A stretch of 16,379 bases of DNA from positions 10,549 through 26,927 of the forward strand of contig DLXZ01000004.1 in NCBI GenBank assembly GCA_003448675.1. Reading direction: 5' to 3'. Under the pieces are notes generated by a model. That model was not told the origin of the DNA. It ran no database searches and was given only the letters and a program-made list of their open reading frames with translations. This document shows, one piece after another, positions 5,876 to 13,477 of this stretch; position 1 is the first letter of the stretch, and each line of letters begins with the position of its first letter. Source of the DNA: Porticoccaceae bacterium. GTDB taxonomy: Bacteria > Pseudomonadota > Gammaproteobacteria > Pseudomonadales > Porticoccaceae. A program made the position numbers and the translations under genes.

Positions 5876-7129
5876 TTATTTGGATTTGGCCATGCCCAGC
5901 ACCCGTTCCCCGAGGATGTTGCGCTGGATTTCACTGGTGCCAGCGGCGATGGTGACACCGTAGGAGTTCATATAAGCCAGGGGCCATTCGCCGCCCACCG
6001 GGGCATTTTCGTCATTGATATAAAGTGTGCTGGCCGCGCCCTCAATTTCCATGGCCAGGGCGCCGCAATCCTGGCGAATTTCAGACATCACCAGCTTGGA
6101 TTGCAGGGGGATACGCATGGGGTGGTCGCACAGACCTTCTACCCTGGCGCGTCGAGCGCCCTGTTTGGAGCCTTCCTGTCGAATAATCATTTCCATGATC
6201 TTGTCGCGCATCACCGGGTCATCGGCGGCGGTGCGGCCATTGCGCGGTGAGGCCTTGGCAAGATTGATCAGCGAGTAGGCGCCGCCTACCGACAGGCCCT
6301 CCTGATTGCCACTGCCGCCACTGGTGGCGCCACCGCTGGATGGGGTCACCATCGGGCCGGCGCCACGTTCGTGCAGGAGGGTGGTCTGGGCCACCTGCCA
6401 GCCCTTGCCCAGATCTTCGAGCAGGTAATCCTCGGTGACTTCGAGGTTTTCAAAAAAGACTTCGTTAAAGCCGGTTTCGCCGGTGATTTTGATCAGGGGC
6501 CGCACTTCAACGGATTTGCCCAGTTCGGACTTGATGGGTACGACGAAATAAGAAAGACCGTCATATTTTTCGGATTTGTCGGTACGCAGCAGCAGGATCA
6601 TCCAGTCGGCAAAGTGGGCCAGGGAGGTCCAGACCTTGTGGCCGTTGATCACCCATTTGTCGCCTTTTTTCTCGGCAAAGGTCTGCACATTGGCCAGGTC
6701 GGAACCGGCGCCGGGCTCACTGAAACCCTGACACCAGACGTCTTCGCAGGAAAATAATCGCGGTAACAGGTTTTCCTTGACCCCCTGCTTGCCGTGAAAG
6801 TGGATAGTTGGCGCGGCCATGCCCAGGCCGAGGATGTTGGGCAGAAACGGTTTGTTGGCCGCCTGCATTTCCTGGTTGGCGATAAGCTGGCAGTCCTTGC
6901 GCCCGGCGCCGCCTTCCTCGACCGGATAATCGCAGCCCACCAGGCCGGCCTGATAGGCCTCGTATTGCCATTCGCGCAGGTATTCCATCTGATCGGTATG
7001 CATGATTTCGATGGCTGACTGGGGCAGGCGGGAGGACGGGGTTTTGGTTTCATGCTTGCTTAGCCAGTCGCGGCAGTAAGCGCGGAAATCCGCCTGTTCG
7101 GGGGTATCTTTTTTCTGGTCTTCGGACAT
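5876..7129 (-). CDS. Acyl-CoA dehydrogenase family protein, subunit with intact FAD loop
   Basis: A 417-residue acyl-CoA dehydrogenase of the FadE type. It has a long helical N-terminal domain (about 10-125), the FAD/substrate loop GFSEPGAGSDLA (135-146), a beta domain with GHKVWTS (163-169), LLHERG (251-256) and the C-terminal AGTSEIQRNILGERVLG (396-412). The QxxGGxG motif that normally contacts the neighbouring FAD is not recognisable; it is present in the downstream partner. The medium-chain catalytic Glu position reads IAAGTS, so the base must be elsewhere or the mechanism shared. Residues 263-282 form a Gly/Ser-rich loop. The frame is open to an ATG at 7153, but I chose 7129 because AAAAGGTG lies just before it and the extra MKRAKRCD is not family-like. 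It is the first gene of the pair and is divergent from the crotonase gene at 7327. The substrate is unknown; branched, aromatic or steroid side chains are possible. Confidence 0.9.
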   Translation of the reverse strand: MSEDQKKDTPEQADFRAYCRDWLSKHETKTPSSRLPQSAIEIMHTDQMEYLREWQYEAYQAGLVGCDYPVEEGGAGRKDCQLIANQEMQAANKPFLPNILGLGMAAPTIHFHGKQGVKENLLPRLFSCEDVWCQGFSEPGAGSDLANVQTFAEKKGDKWVINGHKVWTSLAHFADWMILLLRTDKSEKYDGLSYFVVPIKSELGKSVEVRPLIKITGETGFNEVFFENLEVTEDYLLEDLGKGWQVAQTTLLHERGAGPMVTPSSGGATSGGSGNQEGLSVGGAYSLINLAKASPRNGRTAADDPVMRDKIMEMIIRQEGSKQGARRARVEGLCDHPMRIPLQSKLVMSEIRQDCGALAMEIEGAASTLYINDENAPVGGEWPLAYMNSYGVTIAAGTSEIQRNILGERVLGMAKSK

Positions 7130-7326
7130 GTCACACCTTTTCGCACGTTTCATTTGAATTTGTTATTGCTTTCGCGCCAGGGTTTCGCCGATCGTGGTTT
7201 GGCGCTACTTTCAAAAAATTGAGCCCGGTGATCTTAGCACTTTAGATTTCCTCACTAAACATTGAGACGCTTCCGTAGCGAAGAGCAGCTATGATAATGC
7301 GCTCTATAGCTAAAGGGGTTGTCTTT
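7130..7326. other. Divergent intergenic region of the acyl-CoA module
   Basis: This 197-bp gap should hold promoters for the dehydrogenase pair (-) and the crotonase-family gene (+). TTGAGA (7262-7267) and TATGAT (7290-7295) occur on the plus strand but 22 bases apart, too far for a standard promoter. A short hairpin-like CTTC...GAAG lies near 7270-7283. I see no clear operator for a FadR- or TetR-type regulator. Confidence 0.3.
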
Positions 7327-8217
7327 ATGTCCACGCAAAAGTCCGAGTATCAAACTATTCTGTACCAGGTTGAAGCGGGTGTTTTGACCATCACTCTGAA
7401 CCGCCCCGAGCAATTAAATGCGTTCAATGGACCGATGTTAAAGGACTTGCTTGATGCCCTCGATCGGGCGGATGCCGATGACGGCGTGCGCGCCATTATT
7501 GTCACTGGTGCGGGGCGGGGGTTTTGCGCGGGGGCTGATCTTTCCGCCGGCGGCGATACCTTCAAAGCCGTGAATAAGTTCACCGGCGAGGCGCAGGATA
7601 AACCAGGGGTGGACGTGCACCGGGACGGTGGTGGATTGCTGACGCTGCGCATTTTCGATCTGAAGAAGCCGATTATTGCCGCGATCAATGGGCCGGCCGT
7701 GGGTGTTGGTATCACCATGACCCTGGCCATGGATGTGCGCCTGGCCGCGGAAAAGGCGCGCGTGGGTTTTGTGTTCGCGCGTAGGGGGATTGCACCGGAA
7801 GCTTGTTCCTCGTGGTTTTTGCCACGCATTGTCGGTATCGCCAAGTCATTGGAATGGGTCTATAGCGGGCGGGTATTTCCCGCCGCCGAAGCGCTGGAGG
7901 AAAAACTGGTATCGGCGGTTTATCCGGAGGATGAGCTGTTGCCAGCGGCAAGGGCACTGGCGCGGGAAATCGCGGACAATACCGCGCCGCTCTCCATCGC
8001 CCTGAGTCGGCAGATGTTGTGGAAGATGCTCGGCGCCGATCACCCCATGGAAGCCCATAAAATCGATTCCCGGGCGGTGCAAGCCCTGGGCCGAAGCGCT
8101 GACGCCAGGGAGGGTGTGGAGTCCTTTCTGGAAAAACGCCCGGCCCGGTTCAGCAATTCGCCCAGCAGCGATATGCCGGCCTTTTACCCCTGGTGGCGTG
8201 AGCGGGATTTTTCCTGA
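7327..8217 (+). CDS. Crotonase-family protein (enoyl-CoA hydratase/isomerase)
   Basis: A 296-residue crotonase-superfamily enzyme. The N-terminal strands with NRPEQLNAF (25-33), the CoA-binding loop GRGFCAGADLS (64-73), the oxyanion-hole region NGPAVGVG (121-128) and a C-terminal helical part are all present. Ungapped alignment from memory with rat enoyl-CoA hydratase puts Thr130 and Phe150 at the two catalytic Glu positions (144 and 164). Glu158, in RRGIAPEACSSWFLPR, instead falls where delta3-delta2-enoyl-CoA isomerases carry their single catalytic Glu. The reaction may thus be isomerisation or a one-Glu hydration (inference). The start is the ATG at 7327, preceded by AAGGGG (7313-7318) with 8 bases of spacing; an upstream ATG at 7291 in the same frame lacks such a site. 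It is divergent from the dehydrogenase pair and presumably acts on a related acyl-CoA. It converges on the DUF2520 gene with a 12-bp gap and no terminator. Confidence 0.88.
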   Translation: MSTQKSEYQTILYQVEAGVLTITLNRPEQLNAFNGPMLKDLLDALDRADADDGVRAIIVTGAGRGFCAGADLSAGGDTFKAVNKFTGEAQDKPGVDVHRDGGGLLTLRIFDLKKPIIAAINGPAVGVGITMTLAMDVRLAAEKARVGFVFARRGIAPEACSSWFLPRIVGIAKSLEWVYSGRVFPAAEALEEKLVSAVYPEDELLPAARALAREIADNTAPLSIALSRQMLWKMLGADHPMEAHKIDSRAVQALGRSADAREGVESFLEKRPARFSNSPSSDMPAFYPWWRERDFS

Positions 8218-8229
8218 AGTTGGGGCTGT

Positions 8230-9108
8230 TCAGCGGTGGCTAAACAAGTCTTCCATTGCCGCCAGCTGCGCCTCGCTAAGCCGGGCCTGATCCCTGGCGA
8301 TGGTTACCGCCACTTTGCCCAGCTCCCGATAGAGCGCAAGCACCCCGGGTGAGTCGCTACCCAGGGCCTGGAGGTGGGCGTTCAGGGTGTCCAGGTCACC
8401 GCGGGCCACAGGCCCGGTGAGCGCCTCGGTGATCCCCAGATTCTGAGTATTGGTCAGTGCCGTGCTCATCAGGGTTTGTATCAGCGTGGTGGCCGCAGCG
8501 ATTTCCAGGCCGGCCCGGTCGAGCAGACCAAGGGAGGCCTGCTGCAAGGCCACTAGATAGTTTGCTGCGAGCACTGTGGCGGTATGGTAGAGAGCTTTAC
8601 CCGCTACGGGAATGGTTATCACTGTGCTGTCAATACGCTCGAACAGGAGGCGGAGTCGGGCGATGGCCTCGTCATCACCTTCCAGAGTGCAGGTGCTGCC
8701 CGCATAGCTGGCGAGGGATTGTTCCGGTCGGGCAAAACTGTGGGCCGGGTGGGCGCTGGCCACAAAAGCGCCTTTATCACGTAATGGCGATAGCAGCGCG
8801 GAGCTGTGCAGGCCGCTGGCATGGAAAACCACAGTGCCGCGCCAGTGCTCTTTTATCCGGGCCAGTGTTTTTGCAGTGTCGGCAATGACATCATCCGGGG
8901 TGCCAATCAGCCAGATATCGGCGTCGCTCATACTCTTCAAGGCGCGGGCGAAGCTACCACCGCCACAGAAGTTGATTGCCGCCTCCGTATTCGCCTCGGT
9001 GCGATTATAAAACCCCCCCGCCTGGACAAGTCCGCGATCGACCCACAAACGCACCAGCGTACGGGCGAGTTTGCCCGTGCCGACGACGTTAAGATAAGGA
9101 GGAGTCAC
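8230..9108 (-). CDS. Rossmann-like and DUF2520 domain-containing protein
   Basis: A 292-residue protein with an N-terminal dinucleotide-binding fold beginning VVGTGKLA (8-15), followed by GTPDDVI (69-75) and HASGL (96-100). The C-terminal all-helical domain is the DUF2520 type, with AHPAHSF (119-125), KALYHTATVLAANY (171-184) and the signature ALTGPVARGD (229-238). The fold resembles 6-phosphogluconate or ketopantoate reductase-like dehydrogenases. The family has no firmly known reaction, so I name the family only. The start is GTG at 9108; the TGAGG overlapping the pdxJ stop lies about 8 bases before it, so translation is probably coupled to pdxJ. It is the last gene of a five-gene minus-strand run. 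Confidence 0.85.
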   Translation of the reverse strand: MTPPYLNVVGTGKLARTLVRLWVDRGLVQAGGFYNRTEANTEAAINFCGGGSFARALKSMSDADIWLIGTPDDVIADTAKTLARIKEHWRGTVVFHASGLHSSALLSPLRDKGAFVASAHPAHSFARPEQSLASYAGSTCTLEGDDEAIARLRLLFERIDSTVITIPVAGKALYHTATVLAANYLVALQQASLGLLDRAGLEIAAATTLIQTLMSTALTNTQNLGITEALTGPVARGDLDTLNAHLQALGSDSPGVLALYRELGKVAVTIARDQARLSEAQLAAMEDLFSHR

Positions 9109-9116
9109 CGCGAACC

Positions 9117-9878
9117 TCAGGTGGCGGTGTAGGAGAGCACGTTTTTGTAGGCGCGCACCGCGTTTTTCAGGCCCTGATCGATGGCGTCGACAATCAAGGC
9201 GTGGCCGATGGAAACTTCCCGTAGACCCGGCACGGTGACAAACAGGCCCAGATTATCGAGATTAAGGTCATGCCCGGCATTCAAGCCCAGCCCCAGGCTC
9301 GCCGCATGTTCAGCGGCGGTGCGATAGTTTTGAAAAAGTTCAGCGCGGCGTTTCGGTTCCTTCCAGGCGGCGGCATAGGGACCGGTGTAAAGCTCAATGC
9401 GATCGGCGCCCAGCTGAGCCGCCAGTGTGATTTGTTCAACGTCCGGATCCATAAACAGGCTACTGCGTACGCCGAGCTGTTTTAAACGTTCGAGTATCGG
9501 AGCCAGGGTTTCGGCGCTACGTCTGAGGTCGAAGCCATGGTCGGAAGTCAGCTGGTCGTTACTGTCCGGCACCAGGGTGCATTGCTGGGGCCGGGTTGCC
9601 TCCACCAGTGCCAGCAGGCCGGGGTAGTCTCCCTGGGGGGACGCAAAGGGGTTGCCTTCGATATTGAATTCGATGCCTCGACGCAACCTGGTCAGAGCCG
9701 CAAGCTCGGTCACATCGTGGGGACGGATATGTCGTTGGTCCGGTCGGGGGTGCACGGTGATGCCATCGGCCCCTGCGTCAATGCAGATTTGGGCATGGGT
9801 CGCGACATCGGGAAAGTTGCCCTCCCGCGAGTTGCGCAGCAGGGCGATTTTATTGACGTTAACACTGAGTGCGATCAC
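9117..9878 (-). CDS. pdxJ: Pyridoxine 5'-phosphate synthase
   Basis: A 253-residue TIM-barrel enzyme that condenses 1-deoxyxylulose 5-phosphate with 3-amino-2-oxopropyl phosphate to give pyridoxine 5'-phosphate, in the DXP-dependent vitamin B6 pathway. Family blocks are [14 protein letters not shown] (5-18), [14 protein letters not shown] (39-52), FNIEGNP (71-77), [12 protein letters not shown] (102-113), [11 protein letters not shown] (159-169), GLNAGHDL (198-205) and SIGHALI (223-229). His43, Glu74 and His203 correspond to the catalytic His45, Glu72 and His193 region of E. coli PdxJ. The [13 protein letters not shown] and FNIEGNP wording matches the Bacteroidetes/Xanthomonas type rather than the E. 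coli DHIATLRN type. recO, the usual upstream neighbour, is absent. The start is GTG with AGGTAGAG shortly upstream. Eight bases separate it from the next gene. Confidence 0.95.
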   Translation of the reverse strand: MIALSVNVNKIALLRNSREGNFPDVATHAQICIDAGADGITVHPRPDQRHIRPHDVTELAALTRLRRGIEFNIEGNPFASPQGDYPGLLALVEATRPQQCTLVPDSNDQLTSDHGFDLRRSAETLAPILERLKQLGVRSSLFMDPDVEQITLAAQLGADRIELYTGPYAAAWKEPKRRAELFQNYRTAAEHAASLGLGLNAGHDLNLDNLGLFVTVPGLREVSIGHALIVDAIDQGLKNAVRAYKNVLSYTAT

Positions 9879-9913
9879 CGGGCTCTACCTGTCTTATGGC
9901 CGAACAACCGTGG

Positions 9914-10615
9914 TTAGGCCCATTCCGAGTAGCCGCGTTTCTTTTTCTTCAAGTGGGGTAGCAGGACAGCTAACAAAGCCCCGAGAAAAACCGACAGTGC
10001 GCCATAGAGAAACCACTTTTGTGTGTGGCTGTTGGCCATTTGCTCGGTGGTGGCCTTGAGGACGTCGATTTCACTTTGCAGCATTTTGTTCTGTTTGAGC
10101 AGATCCTGGTTCTGGGTGTGCAACTTGACGGCATTGGCCGATACTTCCTTGATTTCGGCCAATTGATTGGCGGTATCTTCATTTTCACTTTGTATTGCCG
10201 CCAGTTGCGCCGATAGCTGTTCGATTTCACCGCGTGCGGTTTTCAACGCCTCGGTCATTTCAGCGTGTTGTGTCCGGTAGCGTTCGTTTTGTTTCTCGAA
10301 TTCCGCAATCCGGGTTTTGGCGATGGGTTGACGAACCAGGTACTGGCTTTCCACCCAGCCGTCCATACCTCCCGGCGTGATGACGTGGCTCCAGCCATCC
10401 TGGGTTCCCTTTACCGTCAGTTTTAAGCCCGCTTTCAGGCCGCCATGAAGAATCGCGCAGCGATTACAGGGGCTTTTGCGCAGGGGTACGCGCAGTTCAT
10501 CGCTGATATAACGGGTCTCGGCATAAACGGGCAAGGAAATAAGTACTGCCAACGTCAGCATAGCGTATCGCGGCAAGGTTCTGATTCGTTTCAATTCAAG
10601 TCTAATTGCTTTCAT
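9914..10615 (-). CDS. YgiM-like SH3-domain membrane protein (TIGR04211 family)
   Basis: A 233-residue protein with the layout of E. coli YgiM: signal sequence (about 1-32, ending VYA before ET), a bacterial SH3-like domain (about 33-95, opening ETRYISDELRVPLR), a long coiled coil (about 100-195), one transmembrane helix (about 202-220) and a Lys-rich tail. The SH3 domain should lie in the periplasm and may bind peptidoglycan or proteins; the role is not established. The segment KSPCNRCAIL (47-56) contains a CxxC pair where YgiM has SGPGDHY, an oddity. The listed ATG has an AGGA some 12 bases upstream, rather far. An internal Met19 would leave a more compact signal peptide but has no ribosome binding site. 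A 35-bp gap leads to pdxJ and 24 bp separate it from yciI, so cotranscription is likely. Confidence 0.85.
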   Translation of the reverse strand: MKAIRLELKRIRTLPRYAMLTLAVLISLPVYAETRYISDELRVPLRKSPCNRCAILHGGLKAGLKLTVKGTQDGWSHVITPGGMDGWVESQYLVRQPIAKTRIAEFEKQNERYRTQHAEMTEALKTARGEIEQLSAQLAAIQSENEDTANQLAEIKEVSANAVKLHTQNQDLLKQNKMLQSEIDVLKATTEQMANSHTQKWFLYGALSVFLGALLAVLLPHLKKKKRGYSEWA

Positions 10616-10639
10616 TGGGGGAGTGATTCCTGGTTCAGC

Positions 10640-10939
10640 TTAGGGCAGGACTTTTTTAAAGGGTTTAACGGTGACCCTGGCGTAGACCCCTGCGGCCAGG
10701 TAGGGGTCACCATCGGCCCAGGTCTGGGCCGCCTCGGCGCTGTCGAATTCAGCAATGATTATGCTGCCGGTAAAACCCGCGGCGCCGGGATCATTTGTTG
10801 CTACGGCGGGGTTGGGGCCGGCCACTAGCAGCCGGCCAGCGGCTTTCAATTCCTCCAGGCGGGCCAGGTGCGCGGGTCGGGCCTGTCGCCTTTTTTCCAA
10901 ACTGTTGCTGACATCTTCGCAAACGATGCTGTACCACAT
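10640..10939 (-). CDS. yciI: YciI family protein
   Basis: A 99-residue protein nearly collinear with E. coli Yci[26 protein letters not shown] (21-28), GRLLVAGP (35-42), [11 protein letters not shown] (49-59) and VKPFKKV at the end. YciI proteins are small ferredoxin-like dimers with a conserved His (His24 here) in a pocket. The cellular function is not known, although they resemble dehalogenase- and muconolactone-isomerase-like folds. The frame is open 38 codons upstream, but the extra part is Arg-rich and not homologous. The ATG at 10939 has CAGGGG about 9 bases before it and matches the family start. It lies 19 bp after the VC0807-like gene; in enterobacteria yciI also sits beside a septation-type membrane protein gene (yciB). 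Confidence 0.93.
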   Translation of the reverse strand: MWYSIVCEDVSNSLEKRRQARPAHLARLEELKAAGRLLVAGPNPAVATNDPGAAGFTGSIIIAEFDSAEAAQTWADGDPYLAAGVYARVTVKPFKKVLP

Positions 10940-10958
10940 ACGGCTTATCCCCTGAGTA

Positions 10959-11738
10959 TTACGGTTTCTGGTTGCTGTTTTCCGATGCGGGCGCCTGGCT
11001 GATCTTGGCCTCGTCCTCTTCGGTTGAACCCTGGTGTTTGATAATCGACTCAAAGGGAATGCCGGTCAGACGGGTGATACCCTTGAACAGGTAAACCATG
11101 GCGATAATCATGACCACCGTTGCGGGAAGGGCGATAACGGGATAGCTGAGGGCGGTCATCTTACCCAACTGGGCGTTGTATTCGACACTGCCCGGCTGGC
11201 TGGTGACGATAAAGGTCGCGAGCAGGTAATTAAGCGTTGACGAGAGAAAAAACGAAGCGGCGATGATCCAGGAGGCGGTGATCAGGCGTTTATCGAAAGC
11301 CGCCACGCGGTTGTGGTGGTGCAGGGCCGCTTCGATTTTGGCGGTATCAACAAAGCTGTCATTGAGTAGCAGAGTGCGTACCAGGGGGTAGGGCGTTTTC
11401 AGGGAAGCGACGGTGGCGATGCCGAAGATGGCGGGTATTGCGGCTTCCTTGATGGCCAGGTAGCGGGGATCCAGACCCAGCAGGCTGATGCCGCCGGTAA
11501 GAACCACGCTGACAACGCCCAGGCCCGAGAAAAAGTTGATTTTGCCGCGCTGGCGAAAGTCGTTAAGCCCGTAGGTGATTGGAAAGAGCAGGGCCACTAC
11601 GATAGCCCAGGTGGTGCCCAGGTATTCCTCGCCGCTCAGTTTGGTCAGGATCAGCGTCGGCACCACCACGTTGATGGCCAGGTTGATGAGCATATTCTCC
11701 CGGCGAGGTGGTGTGGGCTTGTTGGGACTGTCGGTCAT
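10959..11738 (-). CDS. VC0807-like multispanning inner-membrane protein
   Basis: A 259-residue membrane protein with about six hydrophobic segments (roughly 17-33, 42-57, 68-88, 98-113, 152-180 and 198-220), a short polar N-terminus and an acidic, Gln/Ser-rich C-terminal tail. Sequence features such as [13 protein letters not shown] and [18 protein letters not shown] match what I know as the VC0807 family, distantly reminiscent of intracellular septation protein A (YciB/IspZ). No transport or catalytic motif is evident. I took the ATG at 11738; a GTG at 11765 would add nine residues (MLFARKSQV) and cannot be excluded, since neither start has a strong ribosome binding site. It is the first gene of the five-gene minus-strand run and is divergent from yciO. 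Confidence 0.7.
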   Translation of the reverse strand: MTDSPNKPTPPRRENMLINLAINVVVPTLILTKLSGEEYLGTTWAIVVALLFPITYGLNDFRQRGKINFFSGLGVVSVVLTGGISLLGLDPRYLAIKEAAIPAIFGIATVASLKTPYPLVRTLLLNDSFVDTAKIEAALHHHNRVAAFDKRLITASWIIAASFFLSSTLNYLLATFIVTSQPGSVEYNAQLGKMTALSYPVIALPATVVMIIAMVYLFKGITRLTGIPFESIIKHQGSTEEDEAKISQAPASENSNQKP

Positions 11739-11934
11739 GACTTGGCTTTTCCGCGCAAACAACACCGGATTTTAACATTTACCGGGTCATTGGTACGGAT
11801 CTTACTCCTGGATTCATGCTTGCAGACGGGGAGACAGTGTTTTTGTCGGCCAGATAGTCGAATTTTGTGCGCGAAATCTCTATAGTGCGCCGCTTCCGTC
11901 GCTTTTTGCGACTTAAGTCCCGCGAACCGCAACA
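11739..11934 (+). promoter_or_regulatory. Divergent region with yciO promoter candidate and leader hairpin
   Basis: On the plus strand TATAGT (11881-11886) is a plausible -10, with a weak -35-like TCGAAT (11858-11863) 17 bases upstream. The leader then contains a 5-bp hairpin GTCGC-TTTTT-GCGAC (11898-11912) about 22 bases before the yciO GTG. On the minus strand TAAAAT, just upstream of the VC0807-like gene, could be its -10. No well-defined operator was seen. Confidence 0.35.
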
Positions 11935-12555
11935 GTGGCCCAGACTTTTTACATTCATCCGGAAAATCCGCAACTTCGCCTGATCAACCAGGCGGTGGAT
12001 ATCATTCGTGGTGGTGGGGTGGTGGTCTTTCCCACCGACTCCGCCTACGCTATCGGCTGTCATCTGGGTGACAAGGCGGCGCTGGAACGCATTCGTCAGA
12101 TTCGCCAACTGGATAAGCACCATAATTTTACGCTGCTATGCCGTGATTTATCGGAGCTGGCCTCCTATGCTCGAGTCAATAATCAAATATTTCGGCTTTT
12201 AAAAGCTAATACCCCTGGCGCGTTCACCTTTATCTTGCAGGCTACCTCTGAAGTGCCGCGCCGTTTGATGCATCCCAAGCGTAAAACCATCGGCCTGAGA
12301 GTGCCGGATAATATAATTGCCCAGACCTTGCTGGCCCAGTTGGGCGAGCCGCTGATGAGCGTGACTCTGATCATGCCGGGGGACGACTATCCGCTGACCG
12401 ACCCTCAGGATATTAAGGATATGCTTGAAAAGCGGGTTGACCTGATCATCGACGGTGGTTTTTGTGGGCTGGAAGCGACCAGCGTGATTGATCTTACCGG
12501 CGATACGCCCCGGGTCACGCGCGAAGGCATGGGTGAAATTTCTGCTTTTCAATAA
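11935..12555 (+). CDS. yciO: YciO, Sua5/YrdC/YciO-type protein
   Basis: A 206-residue protein that aligns almost end to end with E. coli YciO: QTFYIHPENPQLRLINQAV (3-21), VVVFPTDSAYAIGC, HHNFTLLCRDLSELASY, RKTIGLRVPDN and VIDLTGDTP. The fold is that of threonylcarbamoyl-AMP synthases, which make the precursor of the t6A tRNA modification. YciO is a paralogue of TsaC, so calling it the essential enzyme would overreach. The start is GTG at 11935, supported by exact correspondence with the E. coli N-terminus and an in-frame stop seven codons upstream. The ribosome binding site is weak. It heads the plus-strand run toward scpA, scpB and rluB; in E. coli yciO is also close to rluB. Confidence 0.93.
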   Translation: MAQTFYIHPENPQLRLINQAVDIIRGGGVVVFPTDSAYAIGCHLGDKAALERIRQIRQLDKHHNFTLLCRDLSELASYARVNNQIFRLLKANTPGAFTFILQATSEVPRRLMHPKRKTIGLRVPDNIIAQTLLAQLGEPLMSVTLIMPGDDYPLTDPQDIKDMLEKRVDLIIDGGFCGLEATSVIDLTGDTPRVTREGMGEISAFQ

Positions 12556-12605
12556 GCTCGCGACCGGGAAACGCCACTGTCCTGATTATTGGGCTGGCAA
12601 TGGCG

Positions 12606-12611
12606 TATAAT
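12606..12611 (+). promoter_or_regulatory. Consensus -10 element ahead of scpA
   Basis: A perfect TATAAT lies 48 bases before the scpA ATG. The -35 at 17-base spacing is weak (TGATTA, 12583-12588). A separate start for scpA-scpB-rluB is plausible, because yciO ends 103 bp upstream. Confidence 0.5.
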
Positions 12612-12658
12612 TTCCGCTTCACGGTTGCCGGCTCGTAGCGCGGCCCGGAGCGCCTTGT

Positions 12659-13477
12659 ATGGACAACACAGAACCCCCGGTAACTACCGCACCGTCGCAA
12701 AGTGAGATGGTGTTTGCGGTCGTTCAGGGTAAGCAAATTACCGAGCTGCCAAAGGATCTCTATATTCCGCCCGAGGCGCTGGAAGTGATTCTGGAAGCTT
12801 TCGAAGGCCCCCTGGATCTGCTGCTCTATCTGATCAACCGCCAAAATCTGGACATCCTCGAAATCAATGTCGCCGATATCACTCACCAGTACATGAGCTA
12901 TATCGAGATGATGAAGGCCCTGCGCTGGGATCTGGCCGCCGAATACCTGTTGATGGCGGCCATGCTGGCCGAGATCAAATCGCGCATGCTTCTGCCACGG
13001 CAGGAAGAAGCCGAGGAAGACGAGGGCGACCTGCGCGCGGAGTTAATTCGCCGCTTACAGGAATACGAGCGTTTTAAAATTGCCGCCGAGGATATCGACC
13101 GCCTGCCCCGGGTGGGCAGGGATACTTTCAACGTTGCCATAAAGGCGCCGGATCGGGGGCAGCAGCGGCCCCAGCCGGCGGTTTCCATGCAGGAACTGGT
13201 GCTGGCGTTGGCGGCGGTAATCCAGCGGGCCGAAATGGCCGAAAGTCACCATATCTCCTTTGAAGTGCTGTCGACCAGGGAACGCATGAGCCAGGTGCTC
13301 GGTAAACTGCGGGAGCGACGCTTTTTGCCCTTTAGCGATCTGTTCGATGTCAGTGAGGGGCGCAATGGCGTGGTGGTGACTTTTCTGGCGTTACTGGAAT
13401 TGATGAAGGAAGCCCTGGTGGAGATTGTCCAAAACGAAGCCCTGGGGCCGATTCACGTACAGGCGAGGACCCGCTGA
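12659..13477 (+). CDS. scpA: Segregation and condensation protein A
   Basis: A 272-residue kleisin subunit of the SMC-ScpAB condensin, which compacts and segregates the chromosome. The N-terminal SMC-head-binding region carries FEGPLDLLLYLI (48-59) and DILEINVADITHQYM (65-79). LAAEYLLMAAMLAEIKSRMLLP (92-113, here in family wording) follows, then an acidic linker (115-125), a basic/helical middle and a C-terminal winged-helix region with RFLPFSDLF and VVTFLALLELMKE. The N-terminal 40 residues are a proteobacterial extension. The ATG at 12659 has GGAG 8 bases upstream. Its TGA overlaps the scpB ATG (TGATG), a sign of translational coupling. No smc gene is in the window. Confidence 0.95.
   Translation: MDNTEPPVTTAPSQSEMVFAVVQGKQITELPKDLYIPPEALEVILEAFEGPLDLLLYLINRQNLDILEINVADITHQYMSYIEMMKALRWDLAAEYLLMAAMLAEIKSRMLLPRQEEAEEDEGDLRAELIRRLQEYERFKIAAEDIDRLPRVGRDTFNVAIKAPDRGQQRPQPAVSMQELVLALAAVIQRAEMAESHHISFEVLSTRERMSQVLGKLRERRFLPFSDLFDVSEGRNGVVVTFLALLELMKEALVEIVQNEALGPIHVQARTR

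Noticed and set aside
10940..11053. 38-residue Arg-rich N-terminal extension of YciI
   Set aside because: It overlaps the end of the upstream membrane-protein gene and is absent from YciI proteins; the ATG at 10939 has a good ribosome binding site.
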